Positions 1-8,270 of a stretch of 64,000 nt of DNA are shown here, piece by piece. The translations under genes were made by a program, and so were the position numbers. Every line of letters begins with the position of its first letter. Position 1 is the first letter of the stretch. The notes beneath the pieces were generated by a model, which searched no databases, had not been told where the DNA came from, and saw only the letters and a list, made by a program, of their open reading frames with translations. The DNA comes from CAYZPB01 sp964551195 (GTDB taxonomy: Bacteria; Bacillota; Bacilli; Tepidibacillales; Tepidibacillaceae): positions 4,693 through 68,692 of the forward strand of contig CAZKBI010000004.1 in assembly GCA_964551195.1 (NCBI GenBank). Direction: 5' to 3'.

Positions 1-216
1 TTTCTTCGTTTGCTCATATTTGAACTTACCGTAGTTCATAATACGACATACTGGTGGTTTTGCTTGTGGTGCAATATTGACTAGGTCTAAATCCTGATCC
101 TCTGCAAGCTTTAAAGCTTCCTTAATCGGCATAATCCCAATCTGTTCACCGTCTGGTCCTATTACACGAACCTCACGAGCACGAATTTGCTCGTTAATAT
201 AATTCTCTTTGCTAAT
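1..216 (-). CDS. infC: Translation initiation factor IF-3, N-terminal part (runs off the window)
   Basis: The readable part encodes the IF-3 N-terminal domain, with the family's hallmark stretch QAKPPVCRIMNYGKFKYEQ near the window edge. IF-3 binds the 30S subunit and proofreads initiator tRNA and start-codon choice. Two starts are possible. An ATG at 222-220 lies only one base after the GGGGGTG ribosome-binding sequence (230-224). An ATT at 216-214 in the same frame lies seven bases after it, which is proper spacing. AUU is the known autoregulatory start of infC in many bacteria, so I place the start there. The C-terminal domain, and any rpmI-rplT downstream, are outside the window. Confidence 0.9.
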   Translation of the reverse strand, partial: MSKENYINEQIRAREVRVIGPDGEQIGIMPIKEALKLAEDQDLDLVNIAPQAKPPVCRIMNYGKFKYEQTKK

Positions 217-367
217 TGTCATTCACCCCCGAATTAATTCCTAGTAAAATAAAAAAGTGTGGACATATTACGCCCACACTCAATAATCAAAAGTTATATT
301 AACCCAACGCCAGTAGCAGATAAGGTGAGAAGCGGGCGCTTCTGCTTTATTCAATATTTTATTTCAC
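217..367 (-). promoter_or_regulatory. infC leader, probable L20-type autoregulatory leader with attenuator
   Basis: About 150 bases separate the infC promoter from its start. They hold a hairpin at 328-343 (AGAAGCG/CGCTTCT). A sequence at 316-320 can instead pair with 341-345, so alternative folds exist. A terminator hairpin follows just before the gene. In Firmicutes this position is occupied by the L20 leader, through which ribosomal protein L20 controls infC-rpmI-rplT by premature termination. Assignment rests on position and hairpins, not on a covariance-model match. Confidence 0.5.
251..280 (-). terminator. Intrinsic terminator/attenuator in front of infC
   Basis: A 7-bp stem (256-262 paired with 274-280, AGTGTGG/CCACACT) is followed on the minus strand by a run of T. 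It lies inside the infC transcript upstream of the start codon, so it should act as an attenuator; it would also stop read-through from thrS. Confidence 0.7.
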
Positions 368-373
368 TTATGA

Positions 374-402
374 AGTTTAACACGATAAATGTTAACTGTC
401 AA
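374..402 (-). promoter_or_regulatory. Predicted sigma-A promoter of infC
   Basis: Minus strand: -35 TTGACA (402-397), 17-base spacer, -10 TAAACT (379-374). It lies just downstream of the thrS stop codon and starts a leader of about 150 bases before infC. Confidence 0.7.
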
Positions 403-409
403 ACAAAAG

Positions 410-2314
410 TCACGATTTTGTTGCGATTTCTTGCAAGATATTCGTGATCAACTCTTTAGCTGGCTGTGTCCCTACATCACCCTGTTCCCTTTTGCGCACG
501 GATATCACACGATCGTCTAATTCCTTATCACCTAGTACCAGCATATATGGTATCTTCTTTAGTTGCGCCTCGCGAATGCGATAACCGATCTTCTCATTAC
601 GATCGTCTAATTCGACACGGATACCGGCTCCTTGCATCTGTTTAAATAACTCCTTGGCATACCCATTGTGTGGCTCAGCAATCGGTAGAATTACAGCCTG
701 AACTGGCGCTAACCAAGTCGGAAAGGCACCAGCGTAATGTTCAATTAATAATGCCATAAAACGTTCCAAAGAACCATATACAACGCGGTGTATAACTACC
801 GGTGTATGACGCGAGTTGTCCTCGCCTATATAAGATAGGTCGAACTTTTCCGGCATTTGGAAATCAAGCTGAACCGTCCCCGCTTGCCAAGTGCGGCGTA
901 GTGTATCGGACACATGGAAATCAATTTTAGGACCATAAAATGCGCCATCACCCTCATTAATTATATACTTAATTTTTTTGGTATCCAGGACATTCTTCAG
1001 TGCAGCAGTTGCCCGCTCCCAGAGCTCTTCTGAACCCATCGATTTTGCCGGACGAGTAGAAAGTTCAACATGATAAGTGAAACCAAATATTTTATAGAAT
1101 TTATCGATTAAATCGATTACACCAGTTACCTCGCTCTCAATCTGGTCCGGACGACAAAAAATATGCGCATCATCCTGAGTAAAACTGCGTACCCGCAAGA
1201 GTCCGCTTAAGGCACCAGACATCTCGTGCCTGTGCACTAAGCCAAGCTCACCGTAGCGTATCGGTAAATCACGATAGCTATGCAGCTTAGTCTTGTAGGC
1301 TAACATGGAACCCGGACAGTTCATCGGTTTAATTGCGAATTCCGTATTATCAATTCTTGTAAAGTACATATTCTCATGATAATGCTCCCAGTGCCCTGAC
1401 TGCTCCCAAAGCCGACGGTTTAGCATAATCGGTGTCTTAATTTCTTGGTAGCCTGCCTTCTGATGCTCATCACGCCATAGGTTTTCTAACTCGTTACGAA
1501 TCACCATCCCATTGGGATGATAAAAAGGCATGCCCGGAGCCTCTTCCGAGAAAGAAAATAAATCTAGTTCCTTGCCAAGTTTGCGATGATCACGTTTCTT
1601 CGCTTCCTCAAGAAAGTCCAAATACTCTTTTAACTCTGATTCCTTAAAGAAAGATGTTCCATAGATTCTTTGGAGCATTGGCCGATCAGAATCGCCACGC
1701 CAATAAGCACCTGCAACACTTAATAATTTAAAGGCCTTAACTCCACTTGTTGACGGTAGATGCGGTCCACGGCAGAGGTCTACAAAATCACCCTGTCCAT
1801 AAATCGAAATTTCAGCGTCCTCTGGTAGCTCCTTAATCAATTCTACTTTATAGCTCTCATCAGCATCTTCAAAAAGTTCTAGCGCCTCCTCGCGTGAAAG
1901 CACGCGCCTTTTGACTGGAACATTTTCATTTATAATCTTTTTCATCTCTTTTTCAATTTTCGTTAGATCCTCCGGCGTGAAAGATTCCGGATAGTCAATA
2001 TCGTAATAGAAACCATCATCAATTGTTGGACCAATGCCAAACTTCGCCTCCGGATAAAGACGCGAAACTGCATGAGCCAATAAATGCGCAGAGCTATGAC
2101 GATAAATATCAAGTGCTTCCGGACTATCACTGGTGATAATCTCAAGTGCAGCGTCGTCAGTAATCGGCGTATAAATGTCAATTAAATGGTCGTCGATTTT
2201 ACCAGCTAATGCCCGTCTTCTTAACCCGGGACTGATTGAACCAGCGATCTCCTCAGTAGTAATTCCTTTGGCAAACTCCTTAATATCTCCATTCGGAAAA
2301 GTTATTTTAATCAT
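410..2314 (-). CDS. thrS: Threonyl-tRNA synthetase
   Basis: Charges tRNA-Thr with threonine in the cytoplasm. The 634-residue protein has the full ThrRS layout: TGS domain (about 1-60), editing domain with H73-x3-H77 and the later CRGPH motif, then the class II catalytic core and anticodon-binding domain. The reading frame stays open 32 codons further upstream, but that part runs back through the T-box terminator. The ATG at 2314 follows a GGGGGAGAAAG ribosome-binding sequence and starts with the usual MIKITFPNG. Expression is controlled by the T-box leader upstream. The order thrS-infC matches Bacillus. Confidence 0.97.
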   Translation of the reverse strand: MIKITFPNGDIKEFAKGITTEEIAGSISPGLRRRALAGKIDDHLIDIYTPITDDAALEIITSDSPEALDIYRHSSAHLLAHAVSRLYPEAKFGIGPTIDDGFYYDIDYPESFTPEDLTKIEKEMKKIINENVPVKRRVLSREEALELFEDADESYKVELIKELPEDAEISIYGQGDFVDLCRGPHLPSTSGVKAFKLLSVAGAYWRGDSDRPMLQRIYGTSFFKESELKEYLDFLEEAKKRDHRKLGKELDLFSFSEEAPGMPFYHPNGMVIRNELENLWRDEHQKAGYQEIKTPIMLNRRLWEQSGHWEHYHENMYFTRIDNTEFAIKPMNCPGSMLAYKTKLHSYRDLPIRYGELGLVHRHEMSGALSGLLRVRSFTQDDAHIFCRPDQIESEVTGVIDLIDKFYKIFGFTYHVELSTRPAKSMGSEELWERATAALKNVLDTKKIKYIINEGDGAFYGPKIDFHVSDTLRRTWQAGTVQLDFQMPEKFDLSYIGEDNSRHTPVVIHRVVYGSLERFMALLIEHYAGAFPTWLAPVQAVILPIAEPHNGYAKELFKQMQGAGIRVELDDRNEKIGYRIREAQLKKIPYMLVLGDKELDDRVISVRKREQGDVGTQPAKELITNILQEIATKS

Positions 2315-2341
2315 TTTATTCTTTCTCCCCCTTAGCTTATT

Positions 2342-2597
2342 AAAAAACAAAAAACATGCATCAAATCCCCCATGGGACGATTGCATGTCGTGGTTCCACC
2401 CAAATTCCACCTATTGCTAGGCACTCATTGATGATGATAACGGTTACTAACCGGTAGTTGCTACTTCACTTCACAACAACTGCTCCTCGGTGGTAAGTAA
2501 TCAGGCCCAGCTAAGAATCTTTCAGCTACTGATTCTCTCTCTTTTGCTAGCGTTTGTTACCCATGTCCTACTCATCGCATTTATTAACTCTCTATTT
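2342..2597 (-). promoter_or_regulatory. T-box riboswitch of thrS
   Basis: The minus strand carries the diagnostic T-box sequence GGGTGGAACCA (2401-2391). It is followed by a strong terminator, stem arms CATGCA (2387-2382) and TGCATG (2360-2355) plus inner pairs, and then T runs. Further upstream lie AGTAGG and GAGAGA elements and a specifier region containing ACC, a threonine codon. Uncharged tRNA-Thr should bind and stabilise the antiterminator, switching thrS on during threonine shortage. The exact specifier triplet is my reading of the sequence. Confidence 0.93.
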
Positions 2598-2603
2598 GTA
2601 ATA

Positions 2604-2632
2604 ATTATAAGGTTGCATCTTTAATTAGTCAA
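2604..2632 (-). promoter_or_regulatory. Predicted sigma-A promoter of thrS
   Basis: Minus strand: -35 TTGACT (2632-2627), 17-base spacer, perfect -10 TATAAT (2609-2604). It begins two bases after the mqnC stop codon and feeds the T-box leader. I see no terminator between mqnC and this promoter. Confidence 0.8.
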
Positions 2633-2633
2633 G

Positions 2634-3752
2634 TTACATTACGAAATCCTGATCCACCTGTTCACCTTCAGCAAAAATACGCAGAATTTCATAGCGCGTA
2701 TTCCTTTGCGCCGGTATAAAACCTGCTAAACGAATTTGCTCCAACACTTGATTAGTATTCACCTTAAACTCTGTGCCAGCTGCGGCTACAACATTCTCTT
2801 CCATCATGGTACTACCGAAATCATTACAACCGTAGTGAAGCGATTGACGTCCAACCTCAGCCCCCATGGTTACCCAGGAAGATTGGATATTTGGAATATT
2901 ATCAAGGAATAACCGACTAATTGCTACCAGACGTAAATACTCTTCTGGCGTAACCTTTGAGTAAGCCTTCTTAGAAGCTAACTCCGTATTGTCAGGCTGG
3001 AATGTCCAAGGGATAAAGGCAAGAAAACCAGCTGTTTCATCCTGTGTTGTGCGTAAACGAGCTAAATGAAGAATTCTTTCATAGAGCGTTTCACCCAGAC
3101 CGATTACCATCGTTCCGGTCGTACTTAAACCTAAGCTAATAGCAGTCTTCATAACATGCATCCATGTCTCCCAGGAGCCTTTCTTAAGACTAATTTCTAA
3201 TCTAATCCGGTCATCAAGGATCTCCGCACCAGCGCCAGGCAATGAATCTAATCCAGCCTCATTGAGCTGACTAATTACCGATTCAAGTGGCTCTTTAGAT
3301 TTCTCAACCATTTTCAGAATTTCTGCAGTTGAAAAGCTATGAATATGAACCCCGGGATAGTTTTCCTTAATTGTGCGCAGAAGTTTCAAATAGTAGCTTA
3401 GCGGTAATCCTGGATGCGTGCCACCTTGCATCAGAATCTCAGTTCCACCAACATCAACTAGCTCCTGCACCTTTTCCAAAATAGCCGGCGTCGAAAGCAC
3501 ATAGCCACCCACCTCGCCCGGCTTCTTATGAAAAGCACAGAAACTACAGCCCGTATCGCAGACATTAGAATAGTTTATATTTCGTCCAATCACAAAAGTC
3601 ACCAGCGGTCCCGGATGTAACTCTTGCCTAATCTGATGTGCAACCTCACCTAATCGCTCAAGTGGCGCCTGCTCGTAAAGAAATAAGCCCTCTTCTTCAG
3701 AAAGCCGTTCTCCCTCAATTCTCTTCTGCAAAAGTTCTTCTACTCTTTCCAT
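2634..3752 (-). CDS. mqnC: Cyclic dehypoxanthine futalosine synthase (radical SAM)
   Basis: Radical SAM enzyme of the futalosine route to menaquinone; it cyclises dehypoxanthinylfutalosine. The 372-residue protein carries the [4Fe-4S] cysteine motif C65-x3-C69-x2-C72 (CDTGCSFC) and a MqnC-like C-terminal motif (CNDFGSTMMEENVVAAAG). The paralogues MqnE and CofH are alternatives, but the YSNVCDTGCSFCAFHKKPGE context fits MqnC best. No other menaquinone gene lies in the window. It follows ung after a 77-base gap and may be the last gene of the his transcript. The start ATG follows TTTAGGAGAG. Confidence 0.88.
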   Translation of the reverse strand: MERVEELLQKRIEGERLSEEEGLFLYEQAPLERLGEVAHQIRQELHPGPLVTFVIGRNINYSNVCDTGCSFCAFHKKPGEVGGYVLSTPAILEKVQELVDVGGTEILMQGGTHPGLPLSYYLKLLRTIKENYPGVHIHSFSTAEILKMVEKSKEPLESVISQLNEAGLDSLPGAGAEILDDRIRLEISLKKGSWETWMHVMKTAISLGLSTTGTMVIGLGETLYERILHLARLRTTQDETAGFLAFIPWTFQPDNTELASKKAYSKVTPEEYLRLVAISRLFLDNIPNIQSSWVTMGAEVGRQSLHYGCNDFGSTMMEENVVAAAGTEFKVNTNQVLEQIRLAGFIPAQRNTRYEILRIFAEGEQVDQDFVM

Positions 3753-3829
3753 ATTTCTCTCCTAAACCGATATTTTACACGTCTAACTTGTTCAAGCATC
3801 CAGCTTGTTCCTGCGCTTAGCTCAAGCGC

Positions 3830-4513
3830 TTATTCGATCCGCCAGTCTATCTCCTGCTCACCTAGTTCACGCAGTATTTCATTGGTTTGCGAAAAGTGGC
3901 GTGAACCGAAAAATCCACGATGGGCAGAGAGCGGACTAGGATGCGCTGCACTTAGTATGTAGTGATGAGAAGCGGAGATTTGCTTAGCTTTTGCCTGAGC
4001 ATTGCGTCCCCACAGAATAAAAATAATCGGTTCCTGACGTTTATTAAGAACGTCAATTACCCGATCTGTAAACTGTTCCCAGCCAAGCTTCTTATGAGAA
4101 TTGGGCTGCCCCTCGCGAACAGTTAATATTGTATTTAACAAAAGGACTCCTTGCTTTGCCCATTTGGTCAGGTTACCACTTATCGAAATCGGTAGACCTA
4201 AATCCTGATTTAACTCGCGGAAGATGTTTCGTAGTGAAGGCGGTAAGGTCTCTCCTTCCTTAACGGAGAAAGCTAAACCATGTGCCTGTCCAACACCATG
4301 ATAGGGATCCTGCCCGATTATCACAAGGCGGGTCTCCTCATAGGATGTCAGATTCAGTGCAGTAAAGATTTCGCCTATTGCCGGATAAATTGTATGTCCC
4401 ACATACTCCGCTTCTAGCTTAGCAGCTAACTCAATAAAGTACGTTTCAGTCAATTCACTTTTTAGAATCTCTGACCAATCATTTCGTGGCCAGTTTGCAA
4501 GCATTCTCTGCAT
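3830..4513 (-). CDS. ung: Uracil-DNA glycosylase (family 1)
   Basis: Removes uracil from DNA as the first step of base-excision repair. The 227-residue protein is full length. It has the water-activating motif GQDPYHG (67-73, Asp69) and the C-terminal uracil-recognition motif HPSPLSAHRGFFGSRHF. The start ATG follows AAGGAAAACCT. It lies 13 bases after hisIE in the same direction and so probably rides on the his transcript, without an obvious functional link to it. Confidence 0.97.
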   Translation of the reverse strand: MQRMLANWPRNDWSEILKSELTETYFIELAAKLEAEYVGHTIYPAIGEIFTALNLTSYEETRLVIIGQDPYHGVGQAHGLAFSVKEGETLPPSLRNIFRELNQDLGLPISISGNLTKWAKQGVLLLNTILTVREGQPNSHKKLGWEQFTDRVIDVLNKRQEPIIFILWGRNAQAKAKQISASHHYILSAAHPSPLSAHRGFFGSRHFSQTNEILRELGEQEIDWRIE

Positions 4514-4526
4514 AGGTTTTCCTTCT

Positions 4527-5150
4527 TTACTTTCTTCTAGTCTTCAACTCATCCTTAATTTCTTCAATGCTCACATTCTCATGCGCCATCAGTACCAGTA
4601 GATGATAGACTAAGTCACTAATTTCATAGATTAATTCATCTTTATCGTCGCCCTTAGCAGCGATAATTATCTCGCTACTTTCTTCGCCAATCTTCTTCAG
4701 AATTTTATCAAGTCCAGTTGAGAGAAGATAGTTAGTATAGGAATCTTCACCAGGATTATTTCTGCGCTCCTCAATAATCGCATAAAGTTCTTGCAGAATA
4801 TGAGTTGATTCGCTTTCATCGGCAATCACTGGGTTAAAAAAGCAAGAAAACTCGCCCGTATGACAAGCCACGCCTGTTTGTTTAACCTTAAGTAGCACGG
4901 TATCAGCGTCACAGTCATAATATAAACCCTTGAGTTCCTGAATATTACCAGATGTTGCACCCTTCTTCCAGAGTTCTTGCCGACTACGACTATAATAGTA
5001 GACCTCTTTCTCCTTAAGCGTTCTTTGGAGCGCTTCTGCATTCTGATAAGCAAGCATCAGCACTTCTCCTGTCCGATAATCTTGAGCGATCGCAGGCACT
5101 AAACCAGCCTCATTAAATTTAATTTTTCCAATCAATTCATCGTACTTCAT
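4527..5150 (-). CDS. hisIE: Bifunctional phosphoribosyl-AMP cyclohydrolase / phosphoribosyl-ATP pyrophosphatase
   Basis: Carries out the second and third steps of histidine synthesis. The N-terminal half (about 1-110) is the HisI cyclohydrolase, with the CDADTVLLKVKQTGVACHTG metal-site region. The C-terminal half (about 115-207) is the helical HisE pyrophosphatase with KKIGEESSEIIIAAK. At 207 residues it is a typical fused HisIE. GAGGTGACAT precedes the ATG. It starts eight bases after the HisA-HisF fusion gene in the same operon. Confidence 0.96.
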   Translation of the reverse strand: MKYDELIGKIKFNEAGLVPAIAQDYRTGEVLMLAYQNAEALQRTLKEKEVYYYSRSRQELWKKGATSGNIQELKGLYYDCDADTVLLKVKQTGVACHTGEFSCFFNPVIADESESTHILQELYAIIEERRNNPGEDSYTNYLLSTGLDKILKKIGEESSEIIIAAKGDDKDELIYEISDLVYHLLVLMAHENVSIEEIKDELKTRRK

Positions 5151-5158
5151 ATGTCACC

Positions 5159-6652
5159 TCAGTTTCTGACCTTTACACCCTTAGACTTAAGATATTCTTT
5201 AAGATCCTTTATTTGAATCTCACCAGAATGAAAGACGGAAGCAGCAAGTAATCCACCAACCTTAGCTTCAGCAACAGCTTCATAGAAATGCTCCAGTTTA
5301 CCGGCACCGCCAGAAGCAATTATCGGCACATTTACTGCAGATGTAATCTCTTTTAGTAGTTCAATATCATATCCGTCCCTCATGCCGTCACCATCAATGC
5401 TATTAACAACAATCTCACCTGCTCCAAGTTCTACTGCTTTTCTTACCCACTCAATCGCATCCACACCAGTGTCCTCTTGGCCACCCTTGGCATAGATATT
5501 CCAAGTACCATTTTCCTTACGTTTAACATCGATTGCCACGACAACTGTTCCAGACCCATATTCAACTGAGGCCGCAGTAATCAGTTCTGGGTTTTTTAGA
5601 GCTGCGGAGTTGATTGAAATTTTGTCAGCCCCAAGCACAAGTAAATCAGCAAAATCATTTAAATTAGCAACACCGCCGCCCACTGTAAAAGGTATATCTA
5701 CCTTTTCAGCAACCTTCCTAATAAATTCACGGGCTGGTGCGCGCCCCTCGATACTAGCTGTTATATCGTAGAAAACAAGTTCGTCGGCACCACTTTTGTT
5801 ATAGAATTCAGCCAGAATTTCTGGACTATCAATATCCCTAATGTCTACAAATTGCTTGCCTTTAACGACGCGCCCATTACGGACATCCATACAAGGTATA
5901 ATTCGAACATAATCAGTTAGGTCCACTTCATCTAGCGGATTTATCTTCTCTAGCGCTTGGGCTAAATCTATTTGCTGATTATATAAGGCCTTACCGATAA
6001 TACAGCCATACATTCCCGTTTCAGCCAGCTTAACAATATCTGAAAGCTCTGACACGCCGCCAGATGCGATTATCTTAAGTCCAGTCTGCTTTTGCAGAGT
6101 CTGATATATTTCAAAATTCGGCCCCTCTAACATGCCATCCTTCGAAATATCGGTATAAACAATTATCTCAAGGCCGATACTCTCCAATTCCTTACAAAAT
6201 TCCAGAGAACCGACATTGCTTATAACCTCCCAACCATGAACAGCAACATAGCCATCTTTGGCATCAACACCGACAACAATCCGGTCGCTACCAAATTCAG
6301 CAAGTAACTCGACAATTAAGTTTCTGTTCTCAATCGCAGCGGTTCCAAGAATGACACGTGCCACACCAAGTGAGAGCAGCTCGCGTGCCCGCTCAGCTGT
6401 CCTAATTCCACCACCAACCTGAACTGGTATCGAAATCCCACGCGTAATCTTCTCAATCGTATCGCGATTTACGGCAAAATCTCCTCGCGCTCCATCTAAA
6501 TCAACAAGGTGCAAGTACTTAGCCCCCTGTCTTTCCCATTCAAGCGCCATCTTCAGCGGATCATCGGAATAGACTGTCTGCTGCGAATAATCGCCTTGGG
6601 TTAAACGAACACATTGATTGTCCTTTAGGTCAATTGCGGGTAATAGTAACAT
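5159..6652 (-). CDS. HisA-HisF fusion: ProFAR isomerase plus imidazole-glycerol-phosphate synthase cyclase subunit
   Basis: One open reading frame encodes two complete (beta/alpha)8 barrels. Residues 1 to about 237 are HisA, with catalytic Asp8 (PAIDL) and Asp130 (VVGVD). A linker of about ten residues (NPLDEVDLTDY) leads into HisF (about 248-497), with Asp256 (IIPCMD) and Asp375 (VVAID). The protein should convert ProFAR to PRFAR and then, with ammonia, to imidazole-glycerol phosphate and AICAR. Bacteria normally keep hisA and hisF separate. No frameshift is needed to read through the junction. HisH, the glutaminase partner of HisF, is missing from this operon: hisB ends directly at the start codon. 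The start ATG is preceded by AAAGGA. Confidence 0.95.
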   Translation of the reverse strand: MLLLPAIDLKDNQCVRLTQGDYSQQTVYSDDPLKMALEWERQGAKYLHLVDLDGARGDFAVNRDTIEKITRGISIPVQVGGGIRTAERARELLSLGVARVILGTAAIENRNLIVELLAEFGSDRIVVGVDAKDGYVAVHGWEVISNVGSLEFCKELESIGLEIIVYTDISKDGMLEGPNFEIYQTLQKQTGLKIIASGGVSELSDIVKLAETGMYGCIIGKALYNQQIDLAQALEKINPLDEVDLTDYVRIIPCMDVRNGRVVKGKQFVDIRDIDSPEILAEFYNKSGADELVFYDITASIEGRAPAREFIRKVAEKVDIPFTVGGGVANLNDFADLLVLGADKISINSAALKNPELITAASVEYGSGTVVVAIDVKRKENGTWNIYAKGGQEDTGVDAIEWVRKAVELGAGEIVVNSIDGDGMRDGYDIELLKEITSAVNVPIIASGGAGKLEHFYEAVAEAKVGGLLAASVFHSGEIQIKDLKEYLKSKGVKVRN

Positions 6653-7231
6653 CTATAACATTCCTTTGGATGATGAAACTTGATCAGAAACGATTCGGAC
6701 GCCCTTGTCTAAAGCACGGGCAAAAGCTTTAAAACAAGCTTCAATCGCATGATGATCATTTTCAGCATAGCTTAAATTTATGTGCAAGGTGATGCGAGCC
6801 TCATTAACAAAAGCACGGAAAAACTCCTTGAAATTCTGTGTATCAATTTCACCAATTTTCTCAGCCTTAAAGTCAATATTATAGACGAGATATGGACGAT
6901 TGCTAATATCTACAGCAACATTGCAAAGTGCCTCGTCCATTGGTAGCGCAATATCTGAATAGCGCTGAATCCCTCTTTTGTCGCCAAGCGCCTGTACAAA
7001 AGCCTGTCCCAGAACAATGCCGATATCCTCAACTGAGTGATGATCATCAACAAACGTATCGCCGCTGCAAGCAACCTTTAAGTCAAAATTACCGTGAAAT
7101 GCAAATAGTGTCAGCATGTGGTCAAGAAAACCAACTCCTGTCTCTATCTCCGCTTGCCCTCTTCCATCAAGATTTAGTTCAAGCGTAATTGTCGTCTCAG
7201 CTGTCTTTCTTTCAATTTTAGCTTTTCTCAT
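6653..7231 (-). CDS. hisB: Imidazoleglycerol-phosphate dehydratase
   Basis: Dehydrates imidazole-glycerol phosphate to imidazole-acetol phosphate. This is the single-domain form of about 192 residues, with the two manganese-binding histidine motifs (DDHHSVEDIG and NDHHAIEACFK) and GVGFLDHML. A TTG nine bases upstream is in frame, but it touches the AAAGGA ribosome-binding sequence; the ATG at 7231 has nine-base spacing and is preferred. It overlaps the end of hisC by 14 bases. The histidinol-phosphatase domain found in enterobacterial HisB is absent, so that step must be encoded elsewhere. Confidence 0.96.
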   Translation of the reverse strand: MRKAKIERKTAETTITLELNLDGRGQAEIETGVGFLDHMLTLFAFHGNFDLKVACSGDTFVDDHHSVEDIGIVLGQAFVQALGDKRGIQRYSDIALPMDEALCNVAVDISNRPYLVYNIDFKAEKIGEIDTQNFKEFFRAFVNEARITLHINLSYAENDHHAIEACFKAFARALDKGVRIVSDQVSSSKGML

Positions 7232-8270
7232 TTCCCACAATCCTTTCTACAATTTCTATAAATGCATTATTATCAGCACAATCACCAACTGTAATTCGGT
7301 AGAAACCACTCATCTGTGAGCTATAGTCACGGATCTGAATTCCCTCCGCTCCAACCTTTTCTCCAAAGGCCGGAATCAGCGTATGCACAAAAACAAAATT
7401 GCCGTAGGACTTATAGGTGGTGAATCCAAGTTCTTTTAGACGCTCAGCAAGGCGGGTGCGCTCGCTTTTGACCGTTTCTGCATAGGTTAAAAGTTGGTCG
7501 CGATGTTTAACTCCTAAAATCGCCAGATATTGCGACAAATTGCTCGTATTATATGGCGTTCTAATACCATCAATAATACCTGCTAATTTCTTATTAGCAA
7601 TCAGGTAGCCAATTCGCAAGCCAGCAAGGCCAAAAGCCTTAGAAAGTGTACGCAGAATAATGAGGTTATCATAATAATTTACCTGATCAATTATTGACTC
7701 ACCACAGAACTCATAATAGGCTTCATCAATCACGACCATGCAATCAACGCTCTCAATTAGCTTAATTAGGTCATTGCGTGGTGTTAGATAGCCACTAGGG
7801 TTGTTGGGATTAGCAATAAAAATGATGTCCGGCTTTAAATCCTGAGCCTCGGCAATTAGTTTATCGTAATCAAACGAGAAATCCGGCTCACTCTCAATCC
7901 CCACAAACTTTCCGCCATAAATCTGTGTAAAGACAGAGTACATATGGAAAGTCGGCAGGAAGCTCATTACAGTTCCGCCTGGCTCAAGAAAGGTTTTGAG
8001 AACTGTCTCCAAAAGCTCGTTAGAACCATTGCCAATCACAATATTGTCCCAAGAATAGCCTACATATTCAGCTAGTTCTGCTCGTAACTCGTATGCCATG
8101 CTGTCAGGATAAAGATTAAGTTCATGGCTACTATCTAATAGAATGCCATCAGGAAATGCCAACTCAAGTAGCAGGTTCTTTCCTTCGTTCGCATCAAGTT
8201 TTATTTCACAGGGCGCCTGTTTTGGTACATAGCCCTTAAAGTCTTGTAAATCTTTTCTAACACACTTCAT
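7218..8270 (-). CDS. hisC: Histidinol-phosphate aminotransferase
   Basis: PLP-dependent class I/II aminotransferase of histidine synthesis. The sequence shows the usual order of motifs: NGSNELLETVL, ANPNNPSGYLTP, VVIDEAYYEFC and TLSKAFGLAGLRIGYL with the PLP lysine. The length of about 350 residues is normal. The ATG at 8270 overlaps the hisD stop by one base and follows AGGAGG with seven-base spacing; an upstream TTG in frame is less likely. Its place inside the his operon separates it from aspartate or aromatic aminotransferases. Confidence 0.95.
   Translation of the reverse strand: MKCVRKDLQDFKGYVPKQAPCEIKLDANEGKNLLLELAFPDGILLDSSHELNLYPDSMAYELRAELAEYVGYSWDNIVIGNGSNELLETVLKTFLEPGGTVMSFLPTFHMYSVFTQIYGGKFVGIESEPDFSFDYDKLIAEAQDLKPDIIFIANPNNPSGYLTPRNDLIKLIESVDCMVVIDEAYYEFCGESIIDQVNYYDNLIILRTLSKAFGLAGLRIGYLIANKKLAGIIDGIRTPYNTSNLSQYLAILGVKHRDQLLTYAETVKSERTRLAERLKELGFTTYKSYGNFVFVHTLIPAFGEKVGAEGIQIRDYSSQMSGFYRITVGDCADNNAFIEIVERIVGNEKS

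Noticed and set aside
2315..2410. Upstream extension of the thrS reading frame by 32 codons
   Set aside because: It runs back through the T-box terminator and antiterminator; the ATG at 2314 has a proper ribosome-binding site and the normal ThrRS N-terminus.
3770..3829. Small hairpins between ung and mqnC as a terminator
   Set aside because: Stems of about five pairs without a T run; too weak to call.
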